Shown here piece after piece: positions 46,500-57,822 of a DNA stretch of 64,000 nt; position 1 is the first letter of the stretch, and the number at the start of each line of letters is the position of its first letter. The translations under genes were made by a program, and so were the position numbers. Location: the NCBI GenBank assembly GCA_014529385.2, contig CM043953.1, forward strand, positions 73,993,872-74,057,871. The letters are read 5' to 3'. This stretch comes from Adiantum capillus-veneris. Lineage: Eukaryota > Streptophyta > Polypodiopsida > Polypodiales > Pteridaceae. Under the pieces are notes generated by a model. That model saw only the letters and a program-made list of their open reading frames with translations, was not told the DNA's origin and searched no databases.

Positions 46500-47040
46500 A
46501 GAAGCTTTATAGGTATGTGTGCATACTATAGACGCTTCATAGAAAGGTTCTCACAAATTGCGGGACCATTACATGACCTAACAAAGAAAAGCGTTAGGTA
46601 TACATGGTCTGCTAAGGAGAACAATGCTTTCGAAAAACTTAAAGAAAAGCTTATCTCTCAACCTGTGCTTACACTACCTGATCTCTCAAAACCATTTGAG
46701 GTCCAATGTGATGCTTGTGGTGATTGCCTTGGAGCTGTTTTGCTCCAATAAGGGCACGCCATAGGCTATGAGAGTCGAAGGCTCGACCCTGTTGAGCAAG
46801 CTCTAGGCATATACAAAAAGGAACTCCTTGCAGTTCTACATGCCTTAGACTCATGGAAGCACTATTTATTGGGGACTCCTTTCATTCTGCGAATGGATCA
46901 CCAAAGTCTTAAGTACTTCATGACGTAGACCAAGCTCTCCGACAAATGAGGTGGGCAAATTTCCTTTCGCAATTTCATTTTCATATTGCTCACATTGCTG
47001 GCAAGCATAATCAAGTAGCTGATGCACTCTCAAGACGGCC
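46500..47040 (+). other. Element E: RNase H
   Basis: YYRRFIERFSQIAGPLHDLT is the connection segment, FEVQCDACGDCLGAVLLQ the first catalytic block, and HIAGKHNQVADALSRR the C-terminal block. Confidence 0.85.
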
Positions 47041-47169
47041 GAGAGTGAATGCGGTTTCCATAGCAACTCACAATTATCTATCTTCAATGATAGATGAGTA
47101 CGCTATTGATCCCGATTTTAGAGATGTGATTTCAGCCCTTGCATTAGGGAAGAAAGAAGAACCATTTAC

Positions 47170-48480
47170 TTTACAAGATGGTTATCTTCTCTATGGCAAT
47201 AGACTATCCGTTACTAACTCACTACGTTCACTACGTGAGAAAGTAATGTATGAATCTCATGCTCCACCGTATGCGGGGCATAGAGGGATTCAGTCTACCT
47301 TAAAGGGAATTGAAACATATTTCTATTGGCCTACCATGAAAGTGAACATACAAGAGTATGTTTCTAAATGTGTGGTTTGCCAAAAGACAAAATTTGATAG
47401 AGGGAAGCAACTTGGATTGCTTCAACCCTTGCCAATCCCTAATTCACCATGGGAGAGCATATCCATGGATTTTATCTTTGGATTGCCTAAGTCTATCCAT
47501 GGGAATACGGGAATATGGATGATAGTAGACAGGTTCAGTAAACAAGCTCATTTTATACCTGTCAAAAAGACTATCAACGCCCATCAAATGGCAACCCTCT
47601 TCATTTCACAAATTTTCAAGTAACATGGCTTGCCAATGTCCATAGTGTCAGATAGAGATCCTAGAATGACCAGTAATTTTTGGAAGGGTCTCTTTGAGAA
47701 TTTAGGGACAAGGCTAAACTTCTCTTCGGCCTATCATCCACAAACGGATGGCCAAAGTGAAATAGCTAACCTAACCATTCTCGATCTACTAAAAGCCTAT
47801 GTAACGGAAGTAGATCAAAGATCCCAATGGGAGAAGTACTTACCCTTAGTGGAGTATGCTTACAATAACAATGTACATACTTCCACGGGAAAAGCACCTT
47901 TCAAGGTAATTGAGGGAAGATCAAAAAGTCCCTTGCTACTTAAGGTACATGGGAAGATCTTCGCTGCAGATGAGTATAGCCGAGACCTACAAGAATATTT
48001 TCAAAAGATTAAGGATGCTATCTCTATCTCACAGCAAAGGCAAAAGGCTACTGCTTACAAGCAGAGAAGTGGGCAAGAATCCTACGGGCCACCAAAAGTA
48101 CTATGCTAAACTAGCAAAAAGGTACTATGGTCCCTTCCAGATTCTTAGGCCAATCAATGAGATGGCCTATCAACTCAAGTTGCCCAATCATTGGCTCATA
48201 CACAATGCTTTCCATGTGAGCCTATTAAAGCCTTACAAAGGAGAGCCACCTCAAGAACCAACTATTGAAGACCCACCAGAGATCAAGGACCAAAAGGAGG
48301 TGCTGCAGCCCGAGTCCATTCTCCGACATGAAGACAAGGTATTAAGAGGCGGTAAGACTATCCGACGATATCTTATTAAGTTTATGAATTATCTTTTTGA
48401 AGATGCTAGATGGATGCAAGGCATACAATTAAAGGATAACCTAAACCTTGTCAATGCTTACAATGCTTCCCAAGAGTAAG
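47170..48480 (+). other. Element E: integrase with C-terminal chromodomain
   Basis: An HHCC block (HAPPYAGHRGIQSTLKG to CVVCQKTK) is followed by a core with SISMDFIFGLP, IVSDRDPRM and HPQTDGQSEIAN for the D, D and E positions, a GPF-type module (RYYGPFQILR), and a chromodomain-like end with PESILRHEDKVL, RRYLIKFMNY and ARWMQGIQLK. The chromodomain class is thought to guide integration to particular chromatin. Confidence 0.85.
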
Positions 48481-48837
48481 CAAATGTACAAAATGTTAAA
48501 AATGAACAAAGTTTTTTTTGTCTTATAAGACTCTCTTTTTCTTTATTGTGCACAAAAATGAAGTAGCATGCATGCTTAGATCAAGTTTGCGGAGACGATG
48601 TCTCCCAAACACCAAGTAGAGCTTGTCACTCTACTATGGAAGACTGATAGGACTAATGTGCAGACATGCTTGCGGCAGCCTCAGGCTCTCAAGCGCCAAA
48701 TGGACTAGTCATCCATTGTGGAATGATGTCGTAGGGTAACATAGGGATCCTCTACCCGCTAAGAAAAGGACTCATGAATATGCTTTATCTTCTCTACACC
48801 ATAGTCGAGGACGACTATGATTTCAAGAGAGAGGTAA

Positions 48838-50433
48838 TGTCATAATAATCAATATCTAATTCTCCTAAATGATTTTCTCATGTTAAACTGATCATTTAAT
48901 ATGTAGAAGTACCAGGGGAGAAAAAGCTAGAATATTGGTTAAGCTAGCAGACCGGCCACAGTAGGGATCCAAAGGAGGGAAAATAGGGATCCAAAGGGGG
49001 GCACATCTGCAAAAGATCCATGTGCAACAATGGGCTAAAAAGACCCTAAGGTTCAGCCCATTAAGACTTCCAAAATGCTAAGGTTCCAAAATTCAAAGGT
49101 TGTGTCCAAAGGTGAACCTTAAGGGAATTGGATGCTTTTTGTGTGACAAAAAAAGTCTTTGTACATCCCTACATGGGAGGGGTCGAGCCTTTCTTCTAGG
49201 GGATGAGAGAGAAATCCACACACACACACACACACACACAAGCTCTCTTTACACAAAGGGAATTAGGGACACATGTCAGCTCCCTAGCCCAGATGCCCAC
49301 AAGGTGTGCCCAATTCCTATTGGATGGCCTTGGAGGTGGACCAATGAGAATTAAGCTAGAGTAAATCTAGTTTAATTAATTTAAAAAACACTTAATAAAA
49401 GAACCAATGAGAATTAAGTCTCCTAGAAGACTATTGGGCAGTCTCCCAAGGGGTCCAATGAGCATTCAAGAGCCCAATGGCTTGCCTGATTCCTATTGGC
49501 CAGGAGGCAAAGGGGTCCAATGAGAGTTTAGTTTAATTATTAAATTACCTAAAGCTCTCACAAAAGGGGAAAGGGGGACACATGTCAGAAGGCTATCACT
49601 TATGCTGCTTAATAGCCATTGGCTTGACTTGGGGAGGTCCAATGGGGAGCCTGCAAGAGCAAATAGCAAGAGGGCTCGCCCAAGAGAGAGAGGGGGCTGA
49701 TTTTTGCAAGGCATTATCACACACACACTCACACAATCTCATGTGTGGAGAAAGAGAAGACTATCTCTTCCCAAGCTTTAATGGAGAGCTCATCACCTAC
49801 TCCAAGCTTGTGAGATAGAAGCCTACATCGACACACTCTTGGCTTGTGGATGCAAATCCAACCAATAGCCAAGCTTCAATGCATGCTCATCTCCTCTACC
49901 AAGCTAATTACTAAGCTAAATCTATGCTAATATGAGTGATTATGTGAGGAGATGTACATCTTTCTCGTAAGATACTCCTTCTTCCTCTCAATCTACTCTC
50001 ATACCCTGCTAGCTCTCACCATCTTCGAAGGTGTGTGAGGTCTTGGGTCTGAGAACAGGGATAATTAAAGTTGTGTTTACTAAGTGTTTTGCTTAGTGCA
50101 TGAAGCTTTCATCTTCATTGCACTAGCTAGTCTTGAAGGAACACAAAGAATTGTATTGTACAATGTCTCTCTTGATGGGAGAAACCATAATACAAAGCCT
50201 TTTGGAGGGGGGACCGGCTCCATGCAAATCCGGTCCTCAACTGTTGTCAATAGCTTAGTTTCTCTCTCTTTTGAAAGTATTGTTGATGCTATCTAACTAG
50301 GTGTTATGCTTTTTGTTGCTCTCTCCACCCAAGCACTCTTGTAATTCTCATTAGGAATCTATTCTAATGAAATGCCCACTATGTTCATGCTAATTTCCGC
50401 TACACACAAGTTTTTATGCCATTAAATGTTACA
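48838..50433 (+). repeat. 3' LTR of element E
   Basis: 1,596 bp, TGTCATAAT...AATGTTACA, with a purine-rich tract (TTCAAGAGAGAGGTAA) just before it and the ATGTC duplication after it. The region 48480-48837 between integrase and LTR is non-coding. Confidence 0.88.
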
Positions 50434-50438
50434 ATGTC
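50434..50438. repeat. Target site duplication of element E, right copy
   Basis: ATGTC, identical to 43372-43376. Confidence 0.88.
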
Positions 50439-50841
50439 ATACCTTCAATCGGAGGCCAGAGATAGGTACAAGGCCAACATGTGAAATTCAGCATGGTTGG
50501 ACACAGAGGAGTGCGCAAGGATTTCACGAGAGACACAGGACCATCCCGAGCGATACCAGCAGCAGAGAGATGCAGCTAGAGCACGTTTGGAGTCTTCTGG
50601 AGTGTCACATCTTGGGAGTGGAGGCTATGACACTTTTTGACACGAGTTTGTAAGTATTTCACGTACAATTTACATTGCTAAATATGTACATATAATCTTG
50701 ATATATGTCTTGTAGGTGATTGTTTATTTTGCAAGAAGTTGCCATGAATTGCCTTCGACATGCCGAGAGGAAAAGTATGGCTACAAGCATGATTTCAAAA
50801 ATACCAGTTGTATATTTTTATTTGAAAATGGTCTATTTTAA
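50439..50841 (+). pseudogene. Second part of the transposon gene split by element E
   Basis: Continues the host unit of 42639-43371 with SEARDRYKANM, then WLDTEECARIS and RARLESSGVSHLGSGGYDTF. A possible intron follows (GTAAGT at 50650, TTGTAG ending 50716). The Arg/Glu-rich helical composition and the terminal GSGGYDTF recall Transposase_24-type proteins of CACTA elements. It is then cut by the small DNA transposon at 50842. Confidence 0.4.
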
Positions 50842-52181
50842 CACTAGGTTCGTAATGGGACACTTTTATGTCCTGGGACACTTTTATGTCCTGTTAAGTG
50901 TCCATTTTGCTTGAATTATGTCAAGAGTTTCAAAATGGATTTGCAGGTGCTATCTATCTAGAAAGTTGGCTCATGAGCTGAAAAAAAATCGACATTTTTT
51001 TGGAATATCAATTCCATCTTTAACCTTGTCCTTGCACAACATTTTGCAACCTAAACTATGTGAAAAAACGGATTCTGTTTTTGTCTTTTTTTAACTTTTT
51101 GCAACTATACCACTCTAGAGTTCATGTTTTGTGAGGTCTATAATGCTAGAGAACTATCTTTAGTAGTCCTCAACATGTCTTGATTCTTCTAGGGAGAAAT
51201 AAATGTTAATGTTGTAAGTTATGACCAGATTACAAAAATTGTCAAATCCTGTTTTTTAGCCAATTTTAGCTCTTTTATGATTTTTTTGGTGGCTTTCATG
51301 ATATCCAAGTGCACTTTTGATTTTCTATGTGGCATATTGTAACATAAAGCTAATATTTCTTGAGTTTTGGGGCACCTAATACCCTATTTTTCATAGTACA
51401 CAACGATGGTTGATTTTTTCAATTATAGAAGAAAACAAAACCTTCTAGTATATCAAGTATAGCTTTCTCAATATTGCTATTTTCTTGTGACGACTATATG
51501 AATTTTGTAGGTAGTAACCATATCTAGTCATAAGGATCAAATTTGGGTAGATATTGAATAGTTTCTATGGGATTCTACAGCTCATAATGTTGAACCCAAT
51601 TTTTTCATGTTTGCTGTATTTAGCACTTCATTTTTGTCCCCAAGATTCCCCTTGGTAAGACATGTATCATGCTTTTGACATGTTCTATGGATCCTTATGA
51701 ACCTAAAGGCCAATAGGGAACTAAGAAAACATGCATACATTATTTGTATTGAACGTGGCTATAGAAACTTTGATGATAGGTACACAGAATGGTAAAAATT
51801 CAACATTTTTGTACCTATTTCTTTTGGCCAAAAAAAAAATAGTGAGTGAGAAGCAATCATATGTTTTGATCACCAACCCATTGAAATTAACTAGGGAATT
51901 TATCTCAAGTCCTACAAAAATCCCTAATCTTATTTTTATGCAACAAAACGTAAGAAATGACTGTTTTGATGAAAATGTACTGGTCCATCAACTTTGGAGG
52001 CTTGTTGTGACAAAAAGATGAGATATTTTACAAGTTTCTTATTTTTCCCATGTGTACTAGGCCTTGAACTATAACCTCATGAAAGGATTTTACAAAATGA
52101 GTGGATCTACTATGGTTTTGGAGGTTTTTTTCAAAACCCTGAAAGGACACTTTTATGTCCTGATAGGTTACCAACCTAGTG
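50842..52181. mobile_element. Non-autonomous DNA transposon, TTAA-flanked
   Basis: Ends in inverted CACTAGGTT (50842-50850; complement ending at 52181) continuing as G/CGTAA. Just inside both ends lies GGACACTTTTATGTCC (doubled in tandem on the left, 50858-50892; once on the right, 52145-52160, same orientation). Both ends are flanked by TTAA (50838-50841, 52182-52185). The 1.34-kb interior is AT-rich and has no transposase. A TTAA duplication is the mark of piggyBac-type elements; TA duplication (mariner) with a one-base-longer repeat fits equally, and the CACTA start would need a 3-bp duplication, which does not match. Confidence 0.6.
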
Positions 52182-52185
52182 TTAA

Positions 52186-52925
52186 CTCAAAAGTGAGGTG
52201 GGTAAGTGAATTTTAAAATGTCTTTTTCCCATCTCTCTCCTCTCTCTCTAACATATAAAACACTCTCTCTCACTTAGTTCTCATTAAAGGAAGCACTTTT
52301 TAGCTCCACCCTGCCAGAAAAAAAAAATTTGCACATTCTCTCACTGCATTTTCTCTCTAGAATGTGAGCCAACTCTCTCTCTTTCCCCCCCTTTTCTCTC
52401 TTGTCACTCCCACCTCCCAATCATTGAGAGGACATTCTATGATGCCTACTTTTGACAGAAAGTGTAGATCCTCCAAGGTTGGCGCAGGTACAATTGTTAA
52501 AAGATCGTTGACACATGAATAGGTGAAGCCTCATGGGGCCACTTTAAAGTGTGTTGCAGATGTGGTTGCTTATTTCCAAGGAAACCTATCAAAGGGAGCA
52601 TATCCTTTAAAAGAAAGGGAATGTGAACTTCCCTCATAGGTGATGACCTTCCTTCAAGCTTGTGGTTGGATTCAAGCTATGGGGAATTATGTGTGTGGGA
52701 GGGCCTATTTATAGGATTTTTGGGGCCTGGTGATTGGGCAATGACTGTACATGTTACAAAGAGGTCAATCCTTGTCATTTTTTATCATGGAATAACATGA
52801 GCATCAAGATCTATAGCTATGCTCCACCCCTTCAACCGAACGAAAAGAAAGGAAAACGAAAGGAAAAGAGAAAAAAAAGACGAAGAAGAAAAATCAAGAC
52901 TCCTACTATTTTATGAGCATTTTTA
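52186..52925. other. Unassigned, with a short coding-like stretch
   Basis: CT-rich DNA with a TATA-like ATATAAAA (about 52253-52260), then a plus-strand coding-like stretch near 52440-52630 (KPHGATLKCVADVVAYFQGN, YPLKERECELPS) that I do not recognise, ending in purine-rich DNA. It may be another gene fragment. Confidence 0.25.
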
Positions 52926-53291
52926 GAGCTTTGATACCAATGTTATCAACCTGAAAACAAACTGTGCCAACACTTGCATGCAAGCTTGAAGAAATGACAC
53001 ATATAAATTACATAAAATTCAAGACTAAATTAATCATGAAATAAATCGAAGAAATCTTATACATGGCTTATAAGATACTATATGTGATTAGGAGGGATTT
53101 TCGAAGCGCCTTTTAACATAAACTCTCATTTGGTAAAAGGTAAATTTCACGTCATGGCTCCATTATACTTGAAAGAAGAGATGGTCATTAGCCATCAATG
53201 GTTGAAGAATCACATCAAAACTCCTACCATCTCTCACTACGCTTGGCACTCGGCTAATCATAGGGTTTTCGGTCCCCGATAGCGGCACCAA
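52926..53291 (-). repeat. Two minus-strand primer-binding-site relics beside LTR-like starts
   Basis: At 52928-52939 the minus strand reads TGGTATCAAAGC, close to the initiator-Met tRNA primer site, followed on the plus strand by TGTTATCAACC. At 53273-53290 it reads TGGTGCCGCTATCGGGGA, a tRNA-Asp site, followed by TGGAAG. Each looks like the inner edge of a minus-strand LTR. Right ends were not found. Confidence 0.4.
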
Positions 53292-54200
53292 TGGAAGACC
53301 CTCAAGTCCCCTACGTTATAGTTAGTCAACAAAAAAGCAAGAGCTCTCGACCAATGAGTATTGCAACTCTATCATTCCGAGGATCTCTAACTCTAACCTA
53401 GGTTAGTGCACGGATGCAATCTCACAAGGAGATGAATGCACTAGCGCATACACTTACCACATCTCAACACATACATTCCCTACACATACATTCCCTACAC
53501 ACATGTGCAATGCATTTCATGCAAATCTCTCAAGATACGATGCATACACATAATGTACCACTCCTCTCTCAATCCCAATGCACACCAATCAATCCTTAAG
53601 CTACTCTAATGTGGGATTCACAACCATGCTCTATCTTCCTAAACATGCATCAATGCTCCAACCACATATGCAAGCAAAGTGTGCCTTCACTAGACATCAA
53701 CTACATACACATTGGCAAGCATCCTACGCACATAATCCACACTAATGCAAGCAAATAAAATGGCATCAAATGGGCAAGTAAATCAGCACTTTCTAATATA
53801 ATCTTATCACTAATTAGTGCACTCACTCAAACACGAGCTATTCAAGATTCACTCAAGCTTTAAGGACTTCAAGCATGCACGCAAGCTACACATACACATA
53901 CATAAAGCAAAGACTTAAGCTACTTCAACACATTCACAAGATTAACTAGGAGATTTCAGCAAATGAGAGAGTAAAGAGTGATTTTATTATGCATAGCTCC
54001 AAGCATGGAGTGGCTTGATTACTCAATACATTACAATGATGGAGAAGAGAGTGGAGAGAGGCTTTGGTTTATGGCTCACAAGCTATGGAAGCTAGAAGCT
54101 CAAGAGTGCTCTCACAATAGCTCTCAATAGAATGCCCACACAAGCTAACCACAATACATTGCATTCTTGAGCTATATACTTTTGCATTCTAGGTCTTCTG

Positions 54201-54253
<53 letters not shown>

Positions 54254-55200
54254 AATGGCCGACCAAAAGCCCCTGCCCTACGGGCTCGCACTAATTACAA
54301 TTTGGAACTCCAGTGAGCCCACCCAAAATAGGAGATAATCCCATAATAATACTACAATGTAAATGGGGTTTCATCCAAGTGACAAGAATCCTATAAAAAT
54401 AACATGTTGTTCCCGCATGACATTGCCAAACTAGAATATTCTCCTATTTTTTTCTTGAAGACTTTATGATGTTAGATACGCAATACCGACCTGATCCAAT
54501 AAGCTTTGAGATGAGTCTACCACCATCCCAATCCGACTTTGTTCGCAACCCGTTCGCAACTTAAAATAGTAAATCTTGAAGTGAGGATATTTACGCCAAA
54601 ACCTTCTATTTTTAGCTCAGTTATCCATTTGATGAAGTTAAGCACTTGAACCAAAGAGGATGACATAAGCTTCGTAATGAATCAACCCACATGTCCATCT
54701 AACTCCTCTATGGACTAAAAATAGTAATTTACTAAAATAGTAAGTTTGATGTTCTAGCATAGTCACATTTACACTTATTTTGGCATGTTTGACTCTTAAT
54801 TGACTAAAACTTATATTCGCCAAAAATAATAAGGACTTTCCAAAAATAGTAAGTACCCTTTGCTCTTGTTCCAACACTCCCTTCTCTTTCCTAATGCTCC
54901 ATGCTACTGTTCCAACATCTTTGCCTCCTGTTCCAACATTCTCAGAACATTTTCTTATTGTATTTGTGGGTTATTGAATGTGATTAGTCTAGGATTAAGT
55001 GTTGAAATATAGATTGTTCAAGTGATTAGAAGTGAGAGGATTAGCATTTCCTATTGCTTATCCATTCAATTAGTGAGTGTGTGTTAGTCTAGAGTCACCA
55101 AGAGTCAACAAACCCAAGTGCTTATCTAGAGATTCCCTTGCATTGACATTGCAAGATATCCTCCATGACCTAGTCGGGTGATGTACTCCTCGTAGACCTT
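53292..55200 (-). repeat. LTR-like non-coding stretch with a CA microsatellite
   Basis: AT-rich, without a supported ORF. It contains a (CA)n run at 54205-54251 and three GTTCCAACA motifs near 54866-54938. It probably holds the LTR whose primer site ends at 53290, but the outer end cannot be set. Confidence 0.3.
54205..54251. repeat. (CA)n microsatellite
   Basis: A pure CA run of about 46 bp. Confidence 0.95.
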
Positions 55201-55299
55201 TTTGTATGGGTTAGTGTGCGTGGCAACCGCTATGTGCAATGGCACCCGTTTAGAGTGCCTTCACATGGAACTTGCACGAGGGAGTCAAAATTTGACGTA

Positions 55300-55630
55300 C
55301 ATGCATGGGCACATAATAACACACCTACATATGACCATGCATGCTTACATGTATACTTTGAAGAACACATTTACATAAGTGCATGCATGCATACATATGT
55401 AGAAAATCACATACATAAGTCCATGCATACATAAGTATAAAGACACATGTGGGAATATGCACGGGCACTTAAGTACAAAAACATCTTTGTATGTGTATGC
55501 ATGCATACATACATACACACACAAGCACATACATATATGCATTGTAGCATACATAATTACATTCATTAGCACACTCATAATAATTAAAAAAAATTTATGT
55601 GCATATATATATATATACACATGATTATAT
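55300..55630. repeat. ATGC/ACAT-rich simple sequence
   Basis: Degenerate simple repeat dominated by CATACATA, ATGCATGC and CACATA words, with a short AT run at 55604-55615. No coding signal; open frames here are by-products. Confidence 0.75.
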
Positions 55631-55639
55631 TCACCCTAG

Positions 55640-56339
55640 TACACTAAAAAGGATTTATAAGAAACTAGATTTAAGGGTTGAAATATGGAAAAGCATATTA
55701 GAAGCACTTTGTCTAGCTATATGCCTCACCCTCACTCCTTTCTCAAACACACCAAAATGGTCAACAAAACCATCTTCCTCACACACACACACCCCCACCC
55801 ACGAGAATTGAAGGTGGACCATATCCCAAAAGAAAACACACATGTGCACGCGCATGCGCGCACACACACATGAGGATTAAAGGAGGATATGCCAAAATGA
55901 AGTTACTTGTCCTTGAAGCGTGGGCAATAGAGTAACTTGTTGTGGAAGCAAGGGCAAAATAGAAAGACGAGAAGAAAAAAAGAAGGGACATATGAGAAGT
56001 TGCACAAGAGGTGGCAAATGTTGTAGTTCAATGCCATTTCCAAGGAGAAGAGAAGAAAAAGGTGCACAAAAAGGAAGTTGTGGGGATTGTGGAGAAAGAG
56101 GCTTGAGGAGAAATGTCACAGGAGGAGAGAATGGGATGGAGGAAAAATGGCACAAGAGGAGGAAATTTGTGTAGCAGAAAGCCCAAGGCCATTTGCAAGC
56201 GGAGCCTGTTGAAGGAGAAATGGTGTGATAGAAGTCGACTATGAACATTGAGAATAAAGGAATTAAGAAAATTGTAGTGAGCATTTTTATGAGAAAACTT
56301 TGAGAAAATAGAGGGTGCTTGATTAGAGGTAGCAAGGTG
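55640..56339. other. Purine-biased stretch without recognised genes
   Basis: Plus strand rich in GAAGAA/GGAGAA words from about 55960 to 56180. Long open frames on the other strand reflect this bias. Nothing functional is recognised. Confidence 0.35.
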
Positions 56340-56903
56340 ACCATTATACTTAATTAACTAGGCATGAACAATACTTTGCGAGAGAGAGAATTAGAGAACT
56401 TGACAATAGTTGAGGACCGGATTTATGTGGAGCCACTTCCCCCCTCCAAAAGGCTTTTGTATTATAGCTTCTCCCATGAAGAGAGACTTGGTACAATACA
56501 AGCTTTGTGTTTCTTGAGACCTTGATGGTGCAATGAAGATAGAGAGCTTCATGCACCACAATTATGTCCGTAACTTAGCTAAATGAAAGCATTAACTTGT
56601 CCTCGGTCTCAGTCCCAAGACCTCAAACACCTTCAAAGGTGGAGAGAGCTAGCATGGAATGAGGGTAGGGAAGAGGAAGAAGAAGTATTCTTACGAGAAA
56701 GAAATAGTGTCCTCTCATACCATTACTTATAGATGTTAGCATAGCATAGTAGCATAGTGATGGAGATGAAGAAGATGGCTAGCATAGCATTGAAGCATGG
56801 CTCTTGGTTGGATTTGCATTCCATAGCCAAGAGTGTTGGTGTAGACTCTCAACTTCTCAACCTACTTGGAAAAGGAGATGAAGTTCTTTGCACTTCAGAA
56901 AAT

Positions 56904-56977
<74 letters not shown>

Positions 56978-57822
56978 ATCCCTCAAGCTAACCCCCTTCT
57001 TGCTTGGGTCGACCCCTCATCCTAGCTCATGCCTTAAGCTCATTGGCACTCTCAAGCCTAGTCAATCACAAGCCTAGGTCAATTCAAGCAATAGAGATAG
57101 TCTTTGGACAAGTGTCCTCCTTACCCCTATGAGAGAGAGTGCTTGAATAATGCTTAAATAATTAATTTAATTAACTAAATTTTCATTTGAACTCTCTAAG
57201 GATCAACCAATAGGCTTTAGGCACACTATGGGGGAAACCTAGCTAGGGGCTTGACATGTGTCCTACTTGCCTCTTGAGGGAAAGGGGTGCCCTTGGATAA
57301 GTGTGAGACTTTCCAATGACATCCCCTCCTTTTGGGGGTCTCCCCCTCCTTTCTAGACCTTTGTTTGACTTAAAGCATCTCAAGCACCTTGGCCTCCAAG
57401 TACCTTAAGTACTTCATGTACCTTAGTCATCAAGCATGACAAGCACCTCAAGCTAAACCTTAGTAAGCAAGCACAACAAGCACCTTAGTCAGCAAGCACG
57501 ACAAGCACCTCAAGCTTGGGTTGGGTTCCCACCTCAAGCTCAATCCTAGCTTGCCTAAGGTCCTAGGTCTAAGGATTTTTAACACTAACCTTTGGAGGTA
57601 TTTAATAAAGCTAACCCTAAGGTCTTTCAAGCTCCATTAGCTAGCATTGCTCTTTGACAGACCATCTCTCATTTGGATCCATTGACTTTGGTCCCGTGCT
57701 GAGATAGATCCATAAGCACATGCCTATATTCTAACTCTTGTTTCCGATTATTCTCCCACATTAAATGATCAGTTTAATATGAGAAAATCATTTGGGTTAG
57801 TTAGATATTCGATATTATGATA
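56340..57822 (-). repeat. LTR of element G
   Basis: The reverse complement follows the E LTR, from ATCATAATATCGAATATC at its start to the CTAGTTAATTAAG-like end near 56345. It contains a compound (TG)n(AG)n run at 56906-56974. CCAAT boxes are fewer than in E. Confidence 0.7.
56906..56974. repeat. Compound (TG)n(AG)n microsatellite
   Basis: About 25 bp of TG units running directly into about 44 bp of AG units, within the G LTR. Confidence 0.95.

Larger units (their letters stand above)
43377..50433 (+). mobile_element. Element E: chromovirus (chromodomain Ty3/gypsy) retrotransposon
   Basis: Bounded by LTRs starting TGTCATAATAATC (43377 and 48838) and flanked by ATGTC duplications. Visible parts are a gag tail with a knuckle-like CFRGGEQGHAYRAC (about 45.04-45.08 kb), protease (45.19-45.49 kb), RT (45.8-46.45 kb), RNase H (46.5-47.03 kb), integrase (47.2-48.15 kb), chromodomain (about 48.3-48.46 kb), polypurine tract and 3' LTR. 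The LTRs differ at about 40 of some 1,550 sites by hand count, so E is clearly younger than D. It is broken at about half a dozen points, most of gag is not visible, and its ends are intact. It sits in the same host unit as D. Confidence 0.88.

Noticed and set aside
55877-56344. 155-codon minus-strand frame with hydrophobic stretches
   Set aside because: It is the complement of purine-rich DNA; composition is low-complexity and no family is suggested.
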